From GWC2-45-44 sp041661665 (GTDB lineage Bacteria > Planctomycetota > Phycisphaerae > Sedimentisphaerales > UBA12454): DNA of 64,000 bases. The translations under genes were made by a program, and so were the position numbers. Positions 41,618 through 50,145 of this stretch are shown here, one piece after another. Location of the stretch: contig JBAZTW010000006.1 in NCBI GenBank assembly GCA_041661665.1, positions 1 through 64,000 of the forward strand, in the 5' to 3' direction. How positions within the stretch are numbered: position 1 is the first letter of the stretch; every line of letters starts with the position of its first letter. The notes under the pieces were generated by a model, which ran no database searches, was not told where the DNA came from, and worked only from the letters and a program-made list of their open reading frames with translations.

Positions 41618-41755
41618 GAAAGAACACTGCCTGCTCGCAGGAGGAGGAAGAAGAAGATTACATTTTTATATGCTGCATAATCAGCCGCTTGTTCAGGATT
41701 TCATTAAAAAATTCATCCCTAATCGTGCCTAATTGTAACAGGGGTGGCGTCACTG
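41590..41755 (-). ncRNA. Candidate small RNA or long topA 3' UTR
   Basis: The 287-base gap after topA has a promoter-like pair on the minus strand (TTGTCT 41791-41786, 18 bases, TATACT 41767-41762) and the terminator at 41590-41617. The transcript would be about 165 nt with a C/U-rich single-stranded stretch (cttcttcttcctcctcctgc) able to pair with Shine-Dalgarno sequences. No credible frame. Alternatively it is just the topA 3' UTR. Confidence 0.35.
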
Positions 41756-41848
41756 TAAATCAGTATAAAAACTGATTATAATGTAAGACAATTTACCTAT
41801 ACATCTGTCATCTAAAACCACTACATTCATACCAATTGAATTCTTTAA

Positions 41849-44278
41849 TTATTCTGCGGATTTCTTTTTTGGTTTTGCTGGTTTCTTCTCAGTCGTCTTT
41901 TTTTCGGCTGGAGTTTTCGATGCTGATTTTTTATCTCTGCCTAAAAGCGTATCGGCCTCGGCGAGGGTCTTCGGCGGCCACTGACCTTTTGCCTGCAAAT
42001 CCTTTAAATTCTCAATCTGTTTGAAGCTTACAATCGTTCTGCATCGCGGGAATTTATTGCAGCCGAGGAATGGTCCTTTTTTGCTTTGTCTTATAACCAG
42101 CTCACCCTTTTCGCATTTGTAACATTTAAGGCCTGTCGGCTCGGCTGGCGGTTTGGGCGGAGCAATGTTGCCGTCCTTATCTATTTTTAATGCGGTCTTA
42201 CAGGTTGGATAATCGGAACAGCCGAGGAACGCGCCGAATCTGCTGGTCTTTTTGACCATCGGTTTGCCGCAGTTGGGGCATTTGTGTTCGGTAACTTCGG
42301 CGACAACAATTTTGCCTTCCTTGTCACATGGAGAGGCATGTTTGCATTCAGGATAATTTGAGCAGCTAAGGAATTTGCCGTTCTTGCCAAATCTGTACAC
42401 CATTGGTTTGCCGCATTTCGGGCAGATATATTCGCTGGGCGTAATCTCGGCCTTGGCGTGTTTCATTTCATCTGTCGCTTTTGCAAGCGTAAGTTTGAAC
42501 GGGTCATAAAATTCGTGAAGGACTTTCACCCAGTCCAAATGCTGCTCCTCAATTTTATCAAGCTGCTCTTCCATATATCGCGTGAAAGCAATATCCATTA
42601 TCTGCGGGAAGAACTCGCTGAGCTTGTCGGTAACGACTTCGCCGATATCGGTCGGGGAAAATTGCCGCTCGTTCTGCTCGACGTAGCCCCTGTCCTGAAT
42701 CGTACTGATAATCGAAGCGTAGGTACTCGGCCTGCCGATGCCTTCTTTTTCAAGAGCCTTGACTAACGACGCTTCGTTATAACGAGCGGGCGGTTTTGTA
42801 AAATGCTGCTGGGCATCTATATCAATAGCGGCAACCTTGTCGCCCTTCTTTACCGCGACAAGCTGCTGGTCGGCGGAACCCGTCAGCCAGATTTTTGTAA
42901 AGCCGTCAAAGACAAGCGTTCTGCCCTGCGCCTTGTAGAGGCATTTGCCTGTGTTCGTGTCAGCGGTAATTTCAAGCGTTGTTGTGTTCCACTGCGCTGC
43001 GGCCATTTGTGATGCGACGAATCTGCGCCAAATCATTTGATAAAGTTTGTATTGCTCATCGGTGAGCAAATCCTTTATCTGTTCAGGCACGATGTCAACA
43101 TCGGTTGGCCTGATTGCTTCGTGAGCCTGCTGAGCATTTTTGCCGGACGAATAGAAATTCGGTTTTTCAGGCAGATATTCTTTGCCAATATTATTGCCAA
43201 TGTATCTGCGGGCATCATTGAGAGCCTCGCCGGACAAATGCGTACTGTCTGTTCGCATATATGTAATCAGGCCGAGCGTGCCCATCGAGCCTAAATCAAT
43301 ACCTTCGTATAATTGCTGAGCGATTCGCATTGTCCTCTTTGCGGCAAAGCCAAGTCTGTTGGAGGCTGACTGCTGAAGCGTTGATGTGATAAAAGGCGCC
43401 GTAGGACGCGAACTTGAGCTTTTTTCGATAATGTCCGTTACGACAAAGGCTGCGGTTTGCAGAGCCTGATGAATTTTCTTCGCATGTTCGGCGTTGTCTG
43501 CGGAAAAAGTTTTGCCATCGACCGATGAAAGTTCCGCGTTAAACGCACTATGCGCGGCAAGCCACTCATTTTGTTCCGCAATGGTCGGACCTTTATCCTT
43601 ATCATCTTTTTGGCCGATAAATTCCTGCCATTGTTTAATCAATTGATTTTGCTGAGCAAGCTGATTAGTGAACACAGCGGGTATGAGCCAATATTCTATT
43701 GGTATAAACGCGCGAATTTCACGTTCACGTTCGACAACCATTTTTACAGCAACCGACTGGACACGACCTGCCGACAGGCCGCGAGCAACTTTTTTCCACA
43801 ATAACGGACTAATTTGATAGCCGACGATGCGGTCGAGGATTCTTCTTGCCTGCTGAGCATTTACTTTATCGATATCGATTTTGCCCGGCGCGGCAAAGGC
43901 ATCCTGAATCGCTTTTTTGGTAATGGCGTTGAAAATGACGCGATTAGTTCTTTCTTCCGGCACGCCGAGTGTCTGCGCCAGGTGCCAGGCGATGGCCTCT
44001 CCCTCACGGTCCAAGTCTGTCGCCAGATAGAGCATATTGCAGTTTTTGGCGGCAGCCTTTAATGTGCCGACCAACTTTTTTCTGCCTTCGGTGATTTCGT
44101 AGGTAGGCTCAAAATTATTTTCGAGGTTCACGCACAGACCGGTCGAGGGAAGGTCGCGAACATGCCCCATTGAGGCGTGGACGATGAAATCATCGCCAAG
44201 ATATTTATTTATAGTCTTCGCCTTTGCGGGCGATTCAACGATAACAAGATTTTTCGATGCTGAATTCTTTTTTGCCAT
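41849..44278 (-). CDS. topA: DNA topoisomerase I
   Basis: 809-aa type IA topoisomerase relaxing negative supercoils. Toprim: LVIVESPAKAKTINKYL and LATDLDREGEAIAWHL; active-site Tyr in LITYMRTDSTHLSGEAL; decatenation-type core through about 570. Three C4 zinc fingers follow (CPKCGKPMV, CPNCGKPMV, CYKCEKGEL starts), then a Lys-rich tail (TPAEKKTTEKKPAKPKKKS). ATG 44278 (MAKKNSASK) is preferred over an upstream in-frame start at 44317. No clear SD. Confidence 0.96.
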   Translation of the reverse strand: MAKKNSASKNLVIVESPAKAKTINKYLGDDFIVHASMGHVRDLPSTGLCVNLENNFEPTYEITEGRKKLVGTLKAAAKNCNMLYLATDLDREGEAIAWHLAQTLGVPEERTNRVIFNAITKKAIQDAFAAPGKIDIDKVNAQQARRILDRIVGYQISPLLWKKVARGLSAGRVQSVAVKMVVEREREIRAFIPIEYWLIPAVFTNQLAQQNQLIKQWQEFIGQKDDKDKGPTIAEQNEWLAAHSAFNAELSSVDGKTFSADNAEHAKKIHQALQTAAFVVTDIIEKSSSSRPTAPFITSTLQQSASNRLGFAAKRTMRIAQQLYEGIDLGSMGTLGLITYMRTDSTHLSGEALNDARRYIGNNIGKEYLPEKPNFYSSGKNAQQAHEAIRPTDVDIVPEQIKDLLTDEQYKLYQMIWRRFVASQMAAAQWNTTTLEITADTNTGKCLYKAQGRTLVFDGFTKIWLTGSADQQLVAVKKGDKVAAIDIDAQQHFTKPPARYNEASLVKALEKEGIGRPSTYASIISTIQDRGYVEQNERQFSPTDIGEVVTDKLSEFFPQIMDIAFTRYMEEQLDKIEEQHLDWVKVLHEFYDPFKLTLAKATDEMKHAKAEITPSEYICPKCGKPMVYRFGKNGKFLSCSNYPECKHASPCDKEGKIVVAEVTEHKCPNCGKPMVKKTSRFGAFLGCSDYPTCKTALKIDKDGNIAPPKPPAEPTGLKCYKCEKGELVIRQSKKGPFLGCNKFPRCRTIVSFKQIENLKDLQAKGQWPPKTLAEADTLLGRDKKSASKTPAEKKTTEKKPAKPKKKSAE

Positions 44279-44385
44279 AAGATAAGGAGAGATACAAACA
44301 GATACTGATATTGTCAAGAAAAAATGGTTTTTATCCCCAAATATCGGGCATAATCCGTAGTTTTAGAGATTTTTCGGCGGGATAT

Positions 44386-44415
44386 TTGCACAAGGAGGCA
44401 TTTAATTCGTATTAT
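44386..44415 (+). promoter_or_regulatory. Promoter for the small membrane protein
   Basis: TTGCAC (44386-44391), 18 bases, TATTAT (44410-44415), about 34 bases before the ATG. Confidence 0.55.
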
Positions 44416-44448
44416 TTATAGGAAAGATAAAATATAGGAGGGTTAAAC

Positions 44449-44667
44449 ATGAATATGACCTTTGACATAAAGAGATTTGACCAAAGAATGCATCATTGGG
44501 AACATGATTTGCTGATTTCGTCGGAAAAACTAATGCATAGCGAGGTTTTCTGGGCGATGATAATTGTCGGTGCTTTTGTGGCGTTGATGATTCTTCTGGC
44601 AGTGTTCGCTCCGGCTGGAACAAGGCCGATACATCCGTATCCGCTGCCAGGTTTTCCGATGTATTAA
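44449..44667 (+). CDS. Small single-span membrane protein
   Basis: 72 aa, family not recognised. A charged His/Asp-rich N-terminus (about 1-30), one membrane span (about 33-55, VFWAMIIVGAFVALMILLAV) and a Pro-rich tail ending HPYPLPGFPMY. A strong SD (AGGAGGG, 7 bases from the ATG) and its own promoter make it a real gene. Its stop overlaps the convergent rdgB stop by 4 bases. Confidence 0.75.
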   Translation: MNMTFDIKRFDQRMHHWEHDLLISSEKLMHSEVFWAMIIVGAFVALMILLAVFAPAGTRPIHPYPLPGFPMY

Positions 44668-45275
44668 GGCAGAAGCTGCGTGAACAAACGGTTGAAGTTC
44701 CTGATGGCGTTGGCTCTATGGGAAATTTGATTTTTTTCTTCATTTGACAGTTGAGCAACGGTTTTGCTTGATGCCGGCACAATGAAAAGCGGGTCATAAC
44801 CAAAGCCGTTGCTTCCTTTTTGGGTTCGGCCAATAACGCCTTCGAGAAATCCATACGTTTCAATGAGAACTTTTTCTGGAGCCGCAAGACAGACCGAACA
44901 GACAAATCTTGCGGTTCTTTTTTCATCCGGCACATCTTTCAGAAGGCCAAGCAGTTTAGCCATATTTTTATGGTCGAGCAAACCTCTGTTCTTTTCCTTT
45001 TCACCACTAAATCTCGCTGAATTTACTCCAGGTGCGCCATCGAGAGCATCAACCATCAAACCGGAATCGTCAGCGATTGTCCAAAGGCCGGTCTGCTTTG
45101 CATAGCCGAGGGCTTTTTTGCGAGCGTTTTCTGCGAAAGTTTGCCCATCTTCTTCCACTTCAGTTATATTCGGAAAATCAGCAAGACTGAACCATTCAAC
45201 ATCCGCATTTAGCATAGCGGAAAGTTCTTTCATCTTGCCGGGATTTGTAGTTGCAACGAGGATTTTTCTTTTCAC
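44664..45275 (-). CDS. rdgB: XTP/dITP diphosphatase (RdgB/HAM1)
   Basis: 203-aa house-cleaning enzyme hydrolysing non-canonical purine NTPs. KILVATTNPGKMKELSAML, FAENARKKALGYAKQTGLWTIADDSGLMVDALDGAPGVNSARFSGE, GSNGFGYDPLFIV and SHRANAIRNF are the family blocks. The best start is GTG at 45275, which lies inside a copy of the CTCTGTGGTGA repeat, so the repeat supplies the initiation codon. It converges with the small membrane gene. Confidence 0.92.
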   Translation of the reverse strand: MKRKILVATTNPGKMKELSAMLNADVEWFSLADFPNITEVEEDGQTFAENARKKALGYAKQTGLWTIADDSGLMVDALDGAPGVNSARFSGEKEKNRGLLDHKNMAKLLGLLKDVPDEKRTARFVCSVCLAAPEKVLIETYGFLEGVIGRTQKGSNGFGYDPLFIVPASSKTVAQLSNEEKNQISHRANAIRNFNRLFTQLLP

Positions 45276-45300
45276 CACAGAGACACCGAGAAAAATAGAG
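45272..45300 (-). repeat. Left inverted repeat flanking the GxxExxY gene
   Basis: TCACCACAGAG (45272-45282) then ACACcGAGA and AAAATA. The right counterpart at 45690-45733 is its reverse complement with a 10-base internal insertion. Confidence 0.7.
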
Positions 45301-45687
45301 TTATAAAACAAATCTTTTTATGCCATCTCTCAAAAGACGAACATTGAAATTTATCAAAAGGCCTGTATGCATACCAGCGAGTTTCATATATGTCAAAAGC
45401 TGTGCCTCATAAATAGGCAGGATAACATCAACGGATTTTAGTTCTACAATTAATTTGTTCTCGACCAGTATGTCTATCCTGTAGCTGCAATCAAGGTCGA
45501 TACCTTTGTACTTTACCGGTAATTCTTTTTGAACGGTATGGTCGATATTATTAGCCGACAACTCAAAAGAGAAACATTTTTCATATGCGGACTCCAGCAG
45601 ACCTGGGCCAAGGCCACGATGAACCTCTATGGCACAGCCGATAACTCGGCCGGTCAACTCATCGTAATCTTTTGTATTGCTCTGCAT
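45301..45687 (-). CDS. GxxExxY protein (PD-(D/E)XK nuclease-like)
   Basis: 128 aa. The family-defining GLLESAY (GxxExxY) is at about residue 29, with IGCAIEVHRGLGPG before it. Downstream YRIDILVENKLIVELKSV provides the D...ExK acidic-basic triad of PD-(D/E)XK nucleases, then EAQLLTYMKLAG and GLLINFNVRLLRDGIKRFV. The biochemical role is unknown. It is inserted between rdgB and argF and is bracketed by inverted copies of a dispersed repeat, suggesting a mobile cassette. The ATG start has weak SD. The N-terminal motif pattern makes family assignment firm. Confidence 0.92.
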   Translation of the reverse strand: MQSNTKDYDELTGRVIGCAIEVHRGLGPGLLESAYEKCFSFELSANNIDHTVQKELPVKYKGIDLDCSYRIDILVENKLIVELKSVDVILPIYEAQLLTYMKLAGMHTGLLINFNVRLLRDGIKRFVL

Positions 45688-45689
45688 AA

Positions 45690-45733
45690 ATCTATTTATT
45701 TTCTCTCTGTGTTTCTCTGTGCCTCTGTGGTGA
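45690..45733 (+). repeat. Right inverted repeat flanking the GxxExxY gene
   Basis: The outer 11 bases CTCTGTGGTGA (45723-45733) are exactly complementary to the left repeat; inner tctatttattttctctctgt also matches its counterpart with small gaps. argF ends 6 bases away. Confidence 0.7.
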
Positions 45734-45738
45734 GCGTT

Positions 45739-46647
45739 TTAACTCATCAATTTTTTCAGCAAGGCACGCTGGAAGTGGAGACGGTTCTCGGCCTGGTCAA
45801 AGACAATCGAGTTTGGACATTCCATCGCTTCATCGCTAATCTCAAAGCCGCGATACGCAGGCAGGCAATGCATAATTTTCGCGTTCGGAGCTATCGCCAT
45901 AAGCGCACCATCAACAGCAAAGCCCTGAAAATCAGCAATTCTTTTTGCCTTCTCGTCTTCCTGACCCATACTAATCCAGGTATCAGTGTAAATCACATCG
46001 GCATCTTTAACGGCCTGCTGTGGATTATTGGTCTGTGCCGTCGTATTTGCGACAACTTCGTTAGTCCGGCTGATTGACCGCTCGTCAAGTTCATAACCCT
46101 TTGGAGAAGCAATAACAAGTTTCATCCCGAGCTTTGCGCAGGCAAAGGCAAGCGAGCGGGCAACATTATTGCCGTCGCCGATGTACGCGATTTTAACGCC
46201 TTTCAATTTGCCGAGGTGTTCGCGGATTGTCTGAATGTCCGCCATCGCCTGGCAGGGATGCGACCAGTCGGTCAAAGCGTTTATAACAGGAATGTCAGAA
46301 AACTTCGCAAGCTCGATAACCGTTTCGTGCGCGAAAGTCCTTGCCATAATGCCCTCGGCATATCGGCTCAAAACACGCGCCATATCCTTAATCGGCTCAC
46401 GTTTGCCGATTCCGCCGATATCTTCAGGTTTGACATATATTGCGTTTCCGCCGAGCTGGGTCATTGCAATCTGAAAGCTCATTCGTGTTCGCAGCGATGG
46501 TTTTTCAAAAAGCATAACCAGACTCTTGCCGGCAAGGCATTTATCCTGTTTGCCTTTCTGGTAAAATTTCTTGAGCTTGTCGCTTAAGTCGAGAAGTTCG
46601 AGAAGTTCATCAGTATTGCAACTGCTAACCGAAAGAAAATCCTTCAT
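45739..46647 (-). CDS. argF: Ornithine carbamoyltransferase
   Basis: 302-aa enzyme making citrulline from ornithine and carbamoyl phosphate. Carbamoyl-phosphate motif EKPSLRTRMSFQIAMTQLGG, HPCQAMADI, and the ornithine-binding HCLPAYRG are seen. Full length. It follows argD (upstream on the minus strand) with a 90-base gap occupied by repeat modules A and B. Confidence 0.95.
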   Translation of the reverse strand: MKDFLSVSSCNTDELLELLDLSDKLKKFYQKGKQDKCLAGKSLVMLFEKPSLRTRMSFQIAMTQLGGNAIYVKPEDIGGIGKREPIKDMARVLSRYAEGIMARTFAHETVIELAKFSDIPVINALTDWSHPCQAMADIQTIREHLGKLKGVKIAYIGDGNNVARSLAFACAKLGMKLVIASPKGYELDERSISRTNEVVANTTAQTNNPQQAVKDADVIYTDTWISMGQEDEKAKRIADFQGFAVDGALMAIAPNAKIMHCLPAYRGFEISDEAMECPNSIVFDQAENRLHFQRALLKKLMS

Positions 46648-46668
46648 AGTTCACCTGTTAAAAAACAT

Positions 46669-46724
46669 ACCGCTCCATTACTGTCGCGGCTCTGAAACCC
46701 CCAGCATAAAGCCGGGGGCTAACT
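46669..46724 (-). repeat. Composite repeat: module B hairpin plus module A
   Basis: On the minus strand: gttagcccccggctttatgc then tgggggt (module B; arms CCCCCGGC/GCTGGGGG with one G-U), then 26 bases of module A (ending 46669) identical to 58800-58825. Lies between argD and argF. Confidence 0.8.
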
Positions 46725-46737
46725 ACCATAGAAAAAA

Positions 46738-47916
46738 TTATAAACTTTTTAAAACGCTGTCGAGAATTTTTATGGCCTTGTCAATTTCGCTCGCCTTGAC
46801 ATTCATCGCAGGCATAAAACGCAAAACCGTATCCTGTGTACAATTTATCCGAAGACCTTTTTCGAGGCATTTTGAAACAATTTCCGCTCCGGGCGATTTC
46901 AACTGAATGCCAATCATCAGGCCTTTGCCGCGAATGTGGTCGATTATATCATATTTCTTTTTCAACTGATTGAGCTTGTCGGAAGCATACTTGCCCATCT
47001 TTTGAGAATTTTCAATCATCGCTTCTTCATCAATCGCTTCAATCGTCGCGACCGCAGCGGCACAGGCGATACAGTTTCCGCCAAATGTCGAAGCGTGCGT
47101 GCCAGGCACAAGCGAAGCGGCAATTTCCGGTTTGGCCATCATAGCGCCGATAGCAGCGCCGCCGCCAAGTGTCTTTGCCAATGTGATAATGTCAGGCACA
47201 ATGTCGTAATGCTGATAGCCGAACCATTTGCCGGTTCTGCCCATTCCGGTTTGTACTTCGTCGAGAATCATTCTTGCGCCGTTCTTGTCGCAAAGCTGAC
47301 GAATCGCCCGCATATATTCCGGGGTTGCGACGTGAACGCCGCCCTCGCCCTGAATAGGCTCAATCATCACACCGGCGACTTCATCATCAAATGCTTTGGT
47401 CATCGCGTCAATATCGTTGAAAGGCACATAGATAAAGCCCGGCACAACAGGTTGAAAAGCCTCAAATTTTTTCGGTTGAGCCGTAGCGGTCATCGCGCCA
47501 AATGTTCTGCCGTGAAAACTGCCTAACGTCGTTATGTATTTATATTTTTTCTTTTCCGTCGAAATTCGAGCCAGCTTCAATGCGGCTTCATTGGCCTCTG
47601 CGCCGCTGTTGCAGAAAAAGCATTTGCCGCCAAATGCACGTTCGCTGAGCATTTGAGCAAGTTTCCCCTGAAGCTCTGTATAAAAGGTGTTATCCATATG
47701 CAGCAGAAGTTTTGCCTGCTGCTGAATGGCTTTTACGACCTTTGGATGGCAGTGGCCTATGCCGCTGACCGCCCAGCCGGGGAACAAGTCAAGGATTTTA
47801 TTGCCGTCGAGGTCATATATATAGCTGCCTTTGCCTTTGGTTATAACCCGCGGCAATCGGCTGTAATTGCCAATCACATATTTTCCAAAAACATCTATCA
47901 CTTCCTGAGTAGTCAT
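46738..47916 (-). CDS. argD: Acetylornithine aminotransferase
   Basis: 392-aa PLP enzyme of arginine (and possibly lysine) synthesis. FCNSGAEANEAALKLAR, GSFHGRTFGAMTAT, EPIQGEGGVHV, ILDEVQTGMGRTGKWF and the PLP-Lys in TLAKTLGGGAAIGA are all present, plus GTHASTFGGNCIACAAA. Full length. Confidence 0.95.
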   Translation of the reverse strand: MTTQEVIDVFGKYVIGNYSRLPRVITKGKGSYIYDLDGNKILDLFPGWAVSGIGHCHPKVVKAIQQQAKLLLHMDNTFYTELQGKLAQMLSERAFGGKCFFCNSGAEANEAALKLARISTEKKKYKYITTLGSFHGRTFGAMTATAQPKKFEAFQPVVPGFIYVPFNDIDAMTKAFDDEVAGVMIEPIQGEGGVHVATPEYMRAIRQLCDKNGARMILDEVQTGMGRTGKWFGYQHYDIVPDIITLAKTLGGGAAIGAMMAKPEIAASLVPGTHASTFGGNCIACAAAVATIEAIDEEAMIENSQKMGKYASDKLNQLKKKYDIIDHIRGKGLMIGIQLKSPGAEIVSKCLEKGLRINCTQDTVLRFMPAMNVKASEIDKAIKILDSVLKSL

Positions 47917-47945
47917 TTCTATTATTCTTCCTTATTAAAAAAGCC

Positions 47946-47966
47946 ATCGGCCATCAGGCCGATTCC
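47946..47966. repeat. Covarying boundary hairpin, copy 5
   Basis: Arms ATCGGCC (47946-47952) and GGCCGAT (47957-47963), loop ATCA, then TCC; ataattttgattttttattt runs to the argB stop. Confidence 0.8.
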
Positions 47967-47999
47967 ATAATTTTGATTTTTTATTTTTAATCTTTGATT

Positions 48000-48896
48000 T
48001 TACTTTACTATCTGCGTTCCAATGCCTTCTTCGGTGTAAATTTCCAAAAGCAGCGAATGCTCAATTCTGCCATCTATAATATGAGCCTTGCCTACGCCGC
48101 CTTCGAGAGCGACTATACAGGCCTCAACCTTCGGCAGCATACCGGCAGTAATAATGCCAGTCTCAATCATTTTCTTTATCTCCGCTTCAGTTGCGCTGGA
48201 GATTCGAGTTTCCGGGTCGTTCACATCGGTACGAATGCCGTGAGTATCGCTGACGGAGACGATTTTCTCCGCTTCAACAGCGGAAGCGATTTTGCCCGCC
48301 GCAGTGTCTGCGTTGATGTTCAGTTTGCCGCCGGCCCGGTCAATCGCAATCGGAGCGATGACGGGGATTGTCCCGCTTGCGCAAATTGTTTTGAGCAACT
48401 GGCCATTGACGGATTTTACTTCGCCGACCAAACCAAGGTCGATTCTTTTGCCGGCAGAGTCAACTAACCGCAAAAGCTCGCCGAATAATACGCAACTGCT
48501 GAGCGAATGAAGCCCCATCGCATTACAGCCAAGCTGCTTTATCGTCTCGCAGATTGGCGTATTTATATCGTGAATCAGGGTATGTTCGACAATCGCCATT
48601 ATGTGTTCGTCGGTATAGCGTCTGCCGTTGACCCATTGGGGTTCAAGGCCGGACTCATTCATCGCTCGAGTGATGGCTTTGCCGCCGCCGTGGACGAGGA
48701 CCGGCTGAATACCCACGGTCGCCATAAAAACGACATCTTTTAGCAGTTTTTTCTGCAAATCGAGATCGTCTAAGACGCTGCCGCCGAGCTTAACCACAAC
48801 TATTTTACCCCTGAACAGGCGGATGTACTCCATCGCCTCGACAAGAGCTTGCGCTTTTTCAATCGCTCTTTCCAATTCTATACTCCTGAAAATCAA
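48000..48896 (-). CDS. argB: Acetylglutamate kinase
   Basis: 298-aa amino-acid kinase phosphorylating N-acetylglutamate. VVKLGGSVLDDLDLQ, PVLVHGGGKAITRAM, GRRYTDEHIM, IAPIAIDRAGGKLNINADTAAGKIASAV and GGVGKAHIIDGRIEHSLLLEI match. Length normal. It is the first of argB-argD-argF on the minus strand. No argC, argJ or ArgR box is visible. Confidence 0.95.
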   Translation of the reverse strand: MIFRSIELERAIEKAQALVEAMEYIRLFRGKIVVVKLGGSVLDDLDLQKKLLKDVVFMATVGIQPVLVHGGGKAITRAMNESGLEPQWVNGRRYTDEHIMAIVEHTLIHDINTPICETIKQLGCNAMGLHSLSSCVLFGELLRLVDSAGKRIDLGLVGEVKSVNGQLLKTICASGTIPVIAPIAIDRAGGKLNINADTAAGKIASAVEAEKIVSVSDTHGIRTDVNDPETRISSATEAEIKKMIETGIITAGMLPKVEACIVALEGGVGKAHIIDGRIEHSLLLEIYTEEGIGTQIVK

Positions 48897-48927
48897 CTAA
48901 ACCGGAAACGGCCAATTATATATAGGT

Positions 48928-49005
48928 TAGTAGTCAATAGTCAATAGACAGTAGAAAAAAGCTCCGCCAAAGACGAGTCAAATTCCTACTGACTATTGAC
49001 TACTA
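48928..49005. repeat. GACTATTGACTA inverted repeat between argB and ftsY
   Basis: TAGTAGTCAATAGTCA (48928-48943) plus GTAG is complementary to CTACTGACTATTGACTACTA (48986-49005). The centre has a degenerate boundary hairpin (ctccgccaaagacgag). The ftsY stop codon (49005-49003) lies in the right arm. Confidence 0.75.
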
Positions 49006-49926
49006 ATTGAACAGCGCTTCGACGAAGGTATCGGGGTCGAACTCGGCTATATCCTCAGGTTTTTCGCCTAAACCGACGAATTTGACGGGAATATCGAGCT
49101 GGTCTTTTATGGCGATGACGATTCCGCCGCGAGCCGTGCCGTCGAGTTTAGCAAGGAATATGCCGGTAACCTGAACAGCCTCCATAAACTTTTTGGCCTG
49201 CATAATGGCGTTTTGGCCGGTAGTAGCGTCAAGAACAAGCAAAACTTCGTGCGGAGAGTCGGGAATCTGCTTTGTGATTACAGTACGGATTTTGGTCAAT
49301 TCCTGCATCAGGTTTTTCTGCGTGTGCAATCGGCCTGCGGTATCGATAATCAGATAATCGGCTTTTCTGGCAACCGCCGCGGAGCAGGCATCGAAGGCGA
49401 CCGCTGCCGGGTCTGCGCCGGAAGCGTGCTTGACGATTTCAACACCGATGCGTCCTGCCCATATCGTTAGTTGCTCAACCGCTGCCGCGCGGAATGTATC
49501 GCAGGCGGCAACGATAACTTTTTCACCATTTCGGCTGAGAACATAAGCGAGTTTGGCGATACTTGTGGTTTTGCCGGAGCCGTTCACACCGGAGACAAGA
49601 ATTACCGTTGTACCGGATGCCGCTGTATTAAGTTTGCGGTTCTGATGCGGCCAATAGTCCTTCATACATTCCTTTAAGAATGGAATGATGTCGTCTGTCT
49701 TTGCGATTTTTTTGCTTTTGTAAGCCGCTCGCAGGTCGGTAATGAGCTTATCTGTCGTTTCTACGCCGATGTCATCGCTGATGAGAGTTTCTTCCAATTT
49801 GTCTAAAAGTGAATCGTCAATGTCTCTGCCGAAAGTCAGAACGCTGGCCAGCGACGATTTGATTTTGTCGCGGGTCTTGCCCAAATGGCCCTTAATATAG
49901 TCCAGCGTCTTGGTAAAAATACCCAT
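49003..49926 (-). CDS. ftsY: Signal recognition particle receptor FtsY
   Basis: 307-aa SRP GTPase that docks ribosome-nascent chains at the membrane. NG domain only, without a long acidic A region: VSGVNGSGKTTSIAKLAYVL (G1), DTFRAAAVEQL, DTAGRLHTQKNLMQEL (G3) and TKLDGTARGGIVIAI (as AKLDGTARGG). The C-terminal FVGLGEKPEDIAEFDPDTF is diagnostic. Stands alone, divergent from dnaA. Confidence 0.95.
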   Translation of the reverse strand: MGIFTKTLDYIKGHLGKTRDKIKSSLASVLTFGRDIDDSLLDKLEETLISDDIGVETTDKLITDLRAAYKSKKIAKTDDIIPFLKECMKDYWPHQNRKLNTAASGTTVILVSGVNGSGKTTSIAKLAYVLSRNGEKVIVAACDTFRAAAVEQLTIWAGRIGVEIVKHASGADPAAVAFDACSAAVARKADYLIIDTAGRLHTQKNLMQELTKIRTVITKQIPDSPHEVLLVLDATTGQNAIMQAKKFMEAVQVTGIFLAKLDGTARGGIVIAIKDQLDIPVKFVGLGEKPEDIAEFDPDTFVEALFN

Positions 49927-50030
49927 AATAGCTCCAAATCATTTAATTACGTTAAGGGCGGTATTTTAACACAGATAGGAAAAAATTAAATACCAAAATG
50001 ACTGATTAAATCCTAAAAATTGGTTTTCCT

Positions 50031-50059
50031 TTGACAAAATCGGCCTAAAGCGGTAGTCT
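50031..50059 (+). promoter_or_regulatory. Promoter for dnaA
   Basis: TTGACA (50031-50036), 17 bases, TAGTCT (50054-50059); leader of about 80 nt with a hairpin. Confidence 0.65.
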
Positions 50060-50116
50060 TTTGTCGTCAGGGACGGCATATCACAAGAAATTTAAAATTG
50101 AAAATTTAAAACTATT

Positions 50117-50136
50117 GGAGTCTGCGTATAGCAGAC
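50117..50136. repeat. Covarying boundary hairpin, copy 8 (in the dnaA leader)
   Basis: On the minus strand GTCTGC, loop TATAC, GCAGAC, then TCC and AT-rich sequence; on the plus strand arms 50120-50125 and 50131-50136, 10 bases before the dnaA ATG, where an SD would normally sit. Confidence 0.65.
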
Positions 50137-50145
50137 ACTTTTTAT

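Noticed and set aside
49927..50145. Replication origin next to dnaA
   Set aside because: No cluster of TTATCCACA-like boxes or AT-rich 13-mers could be seen.
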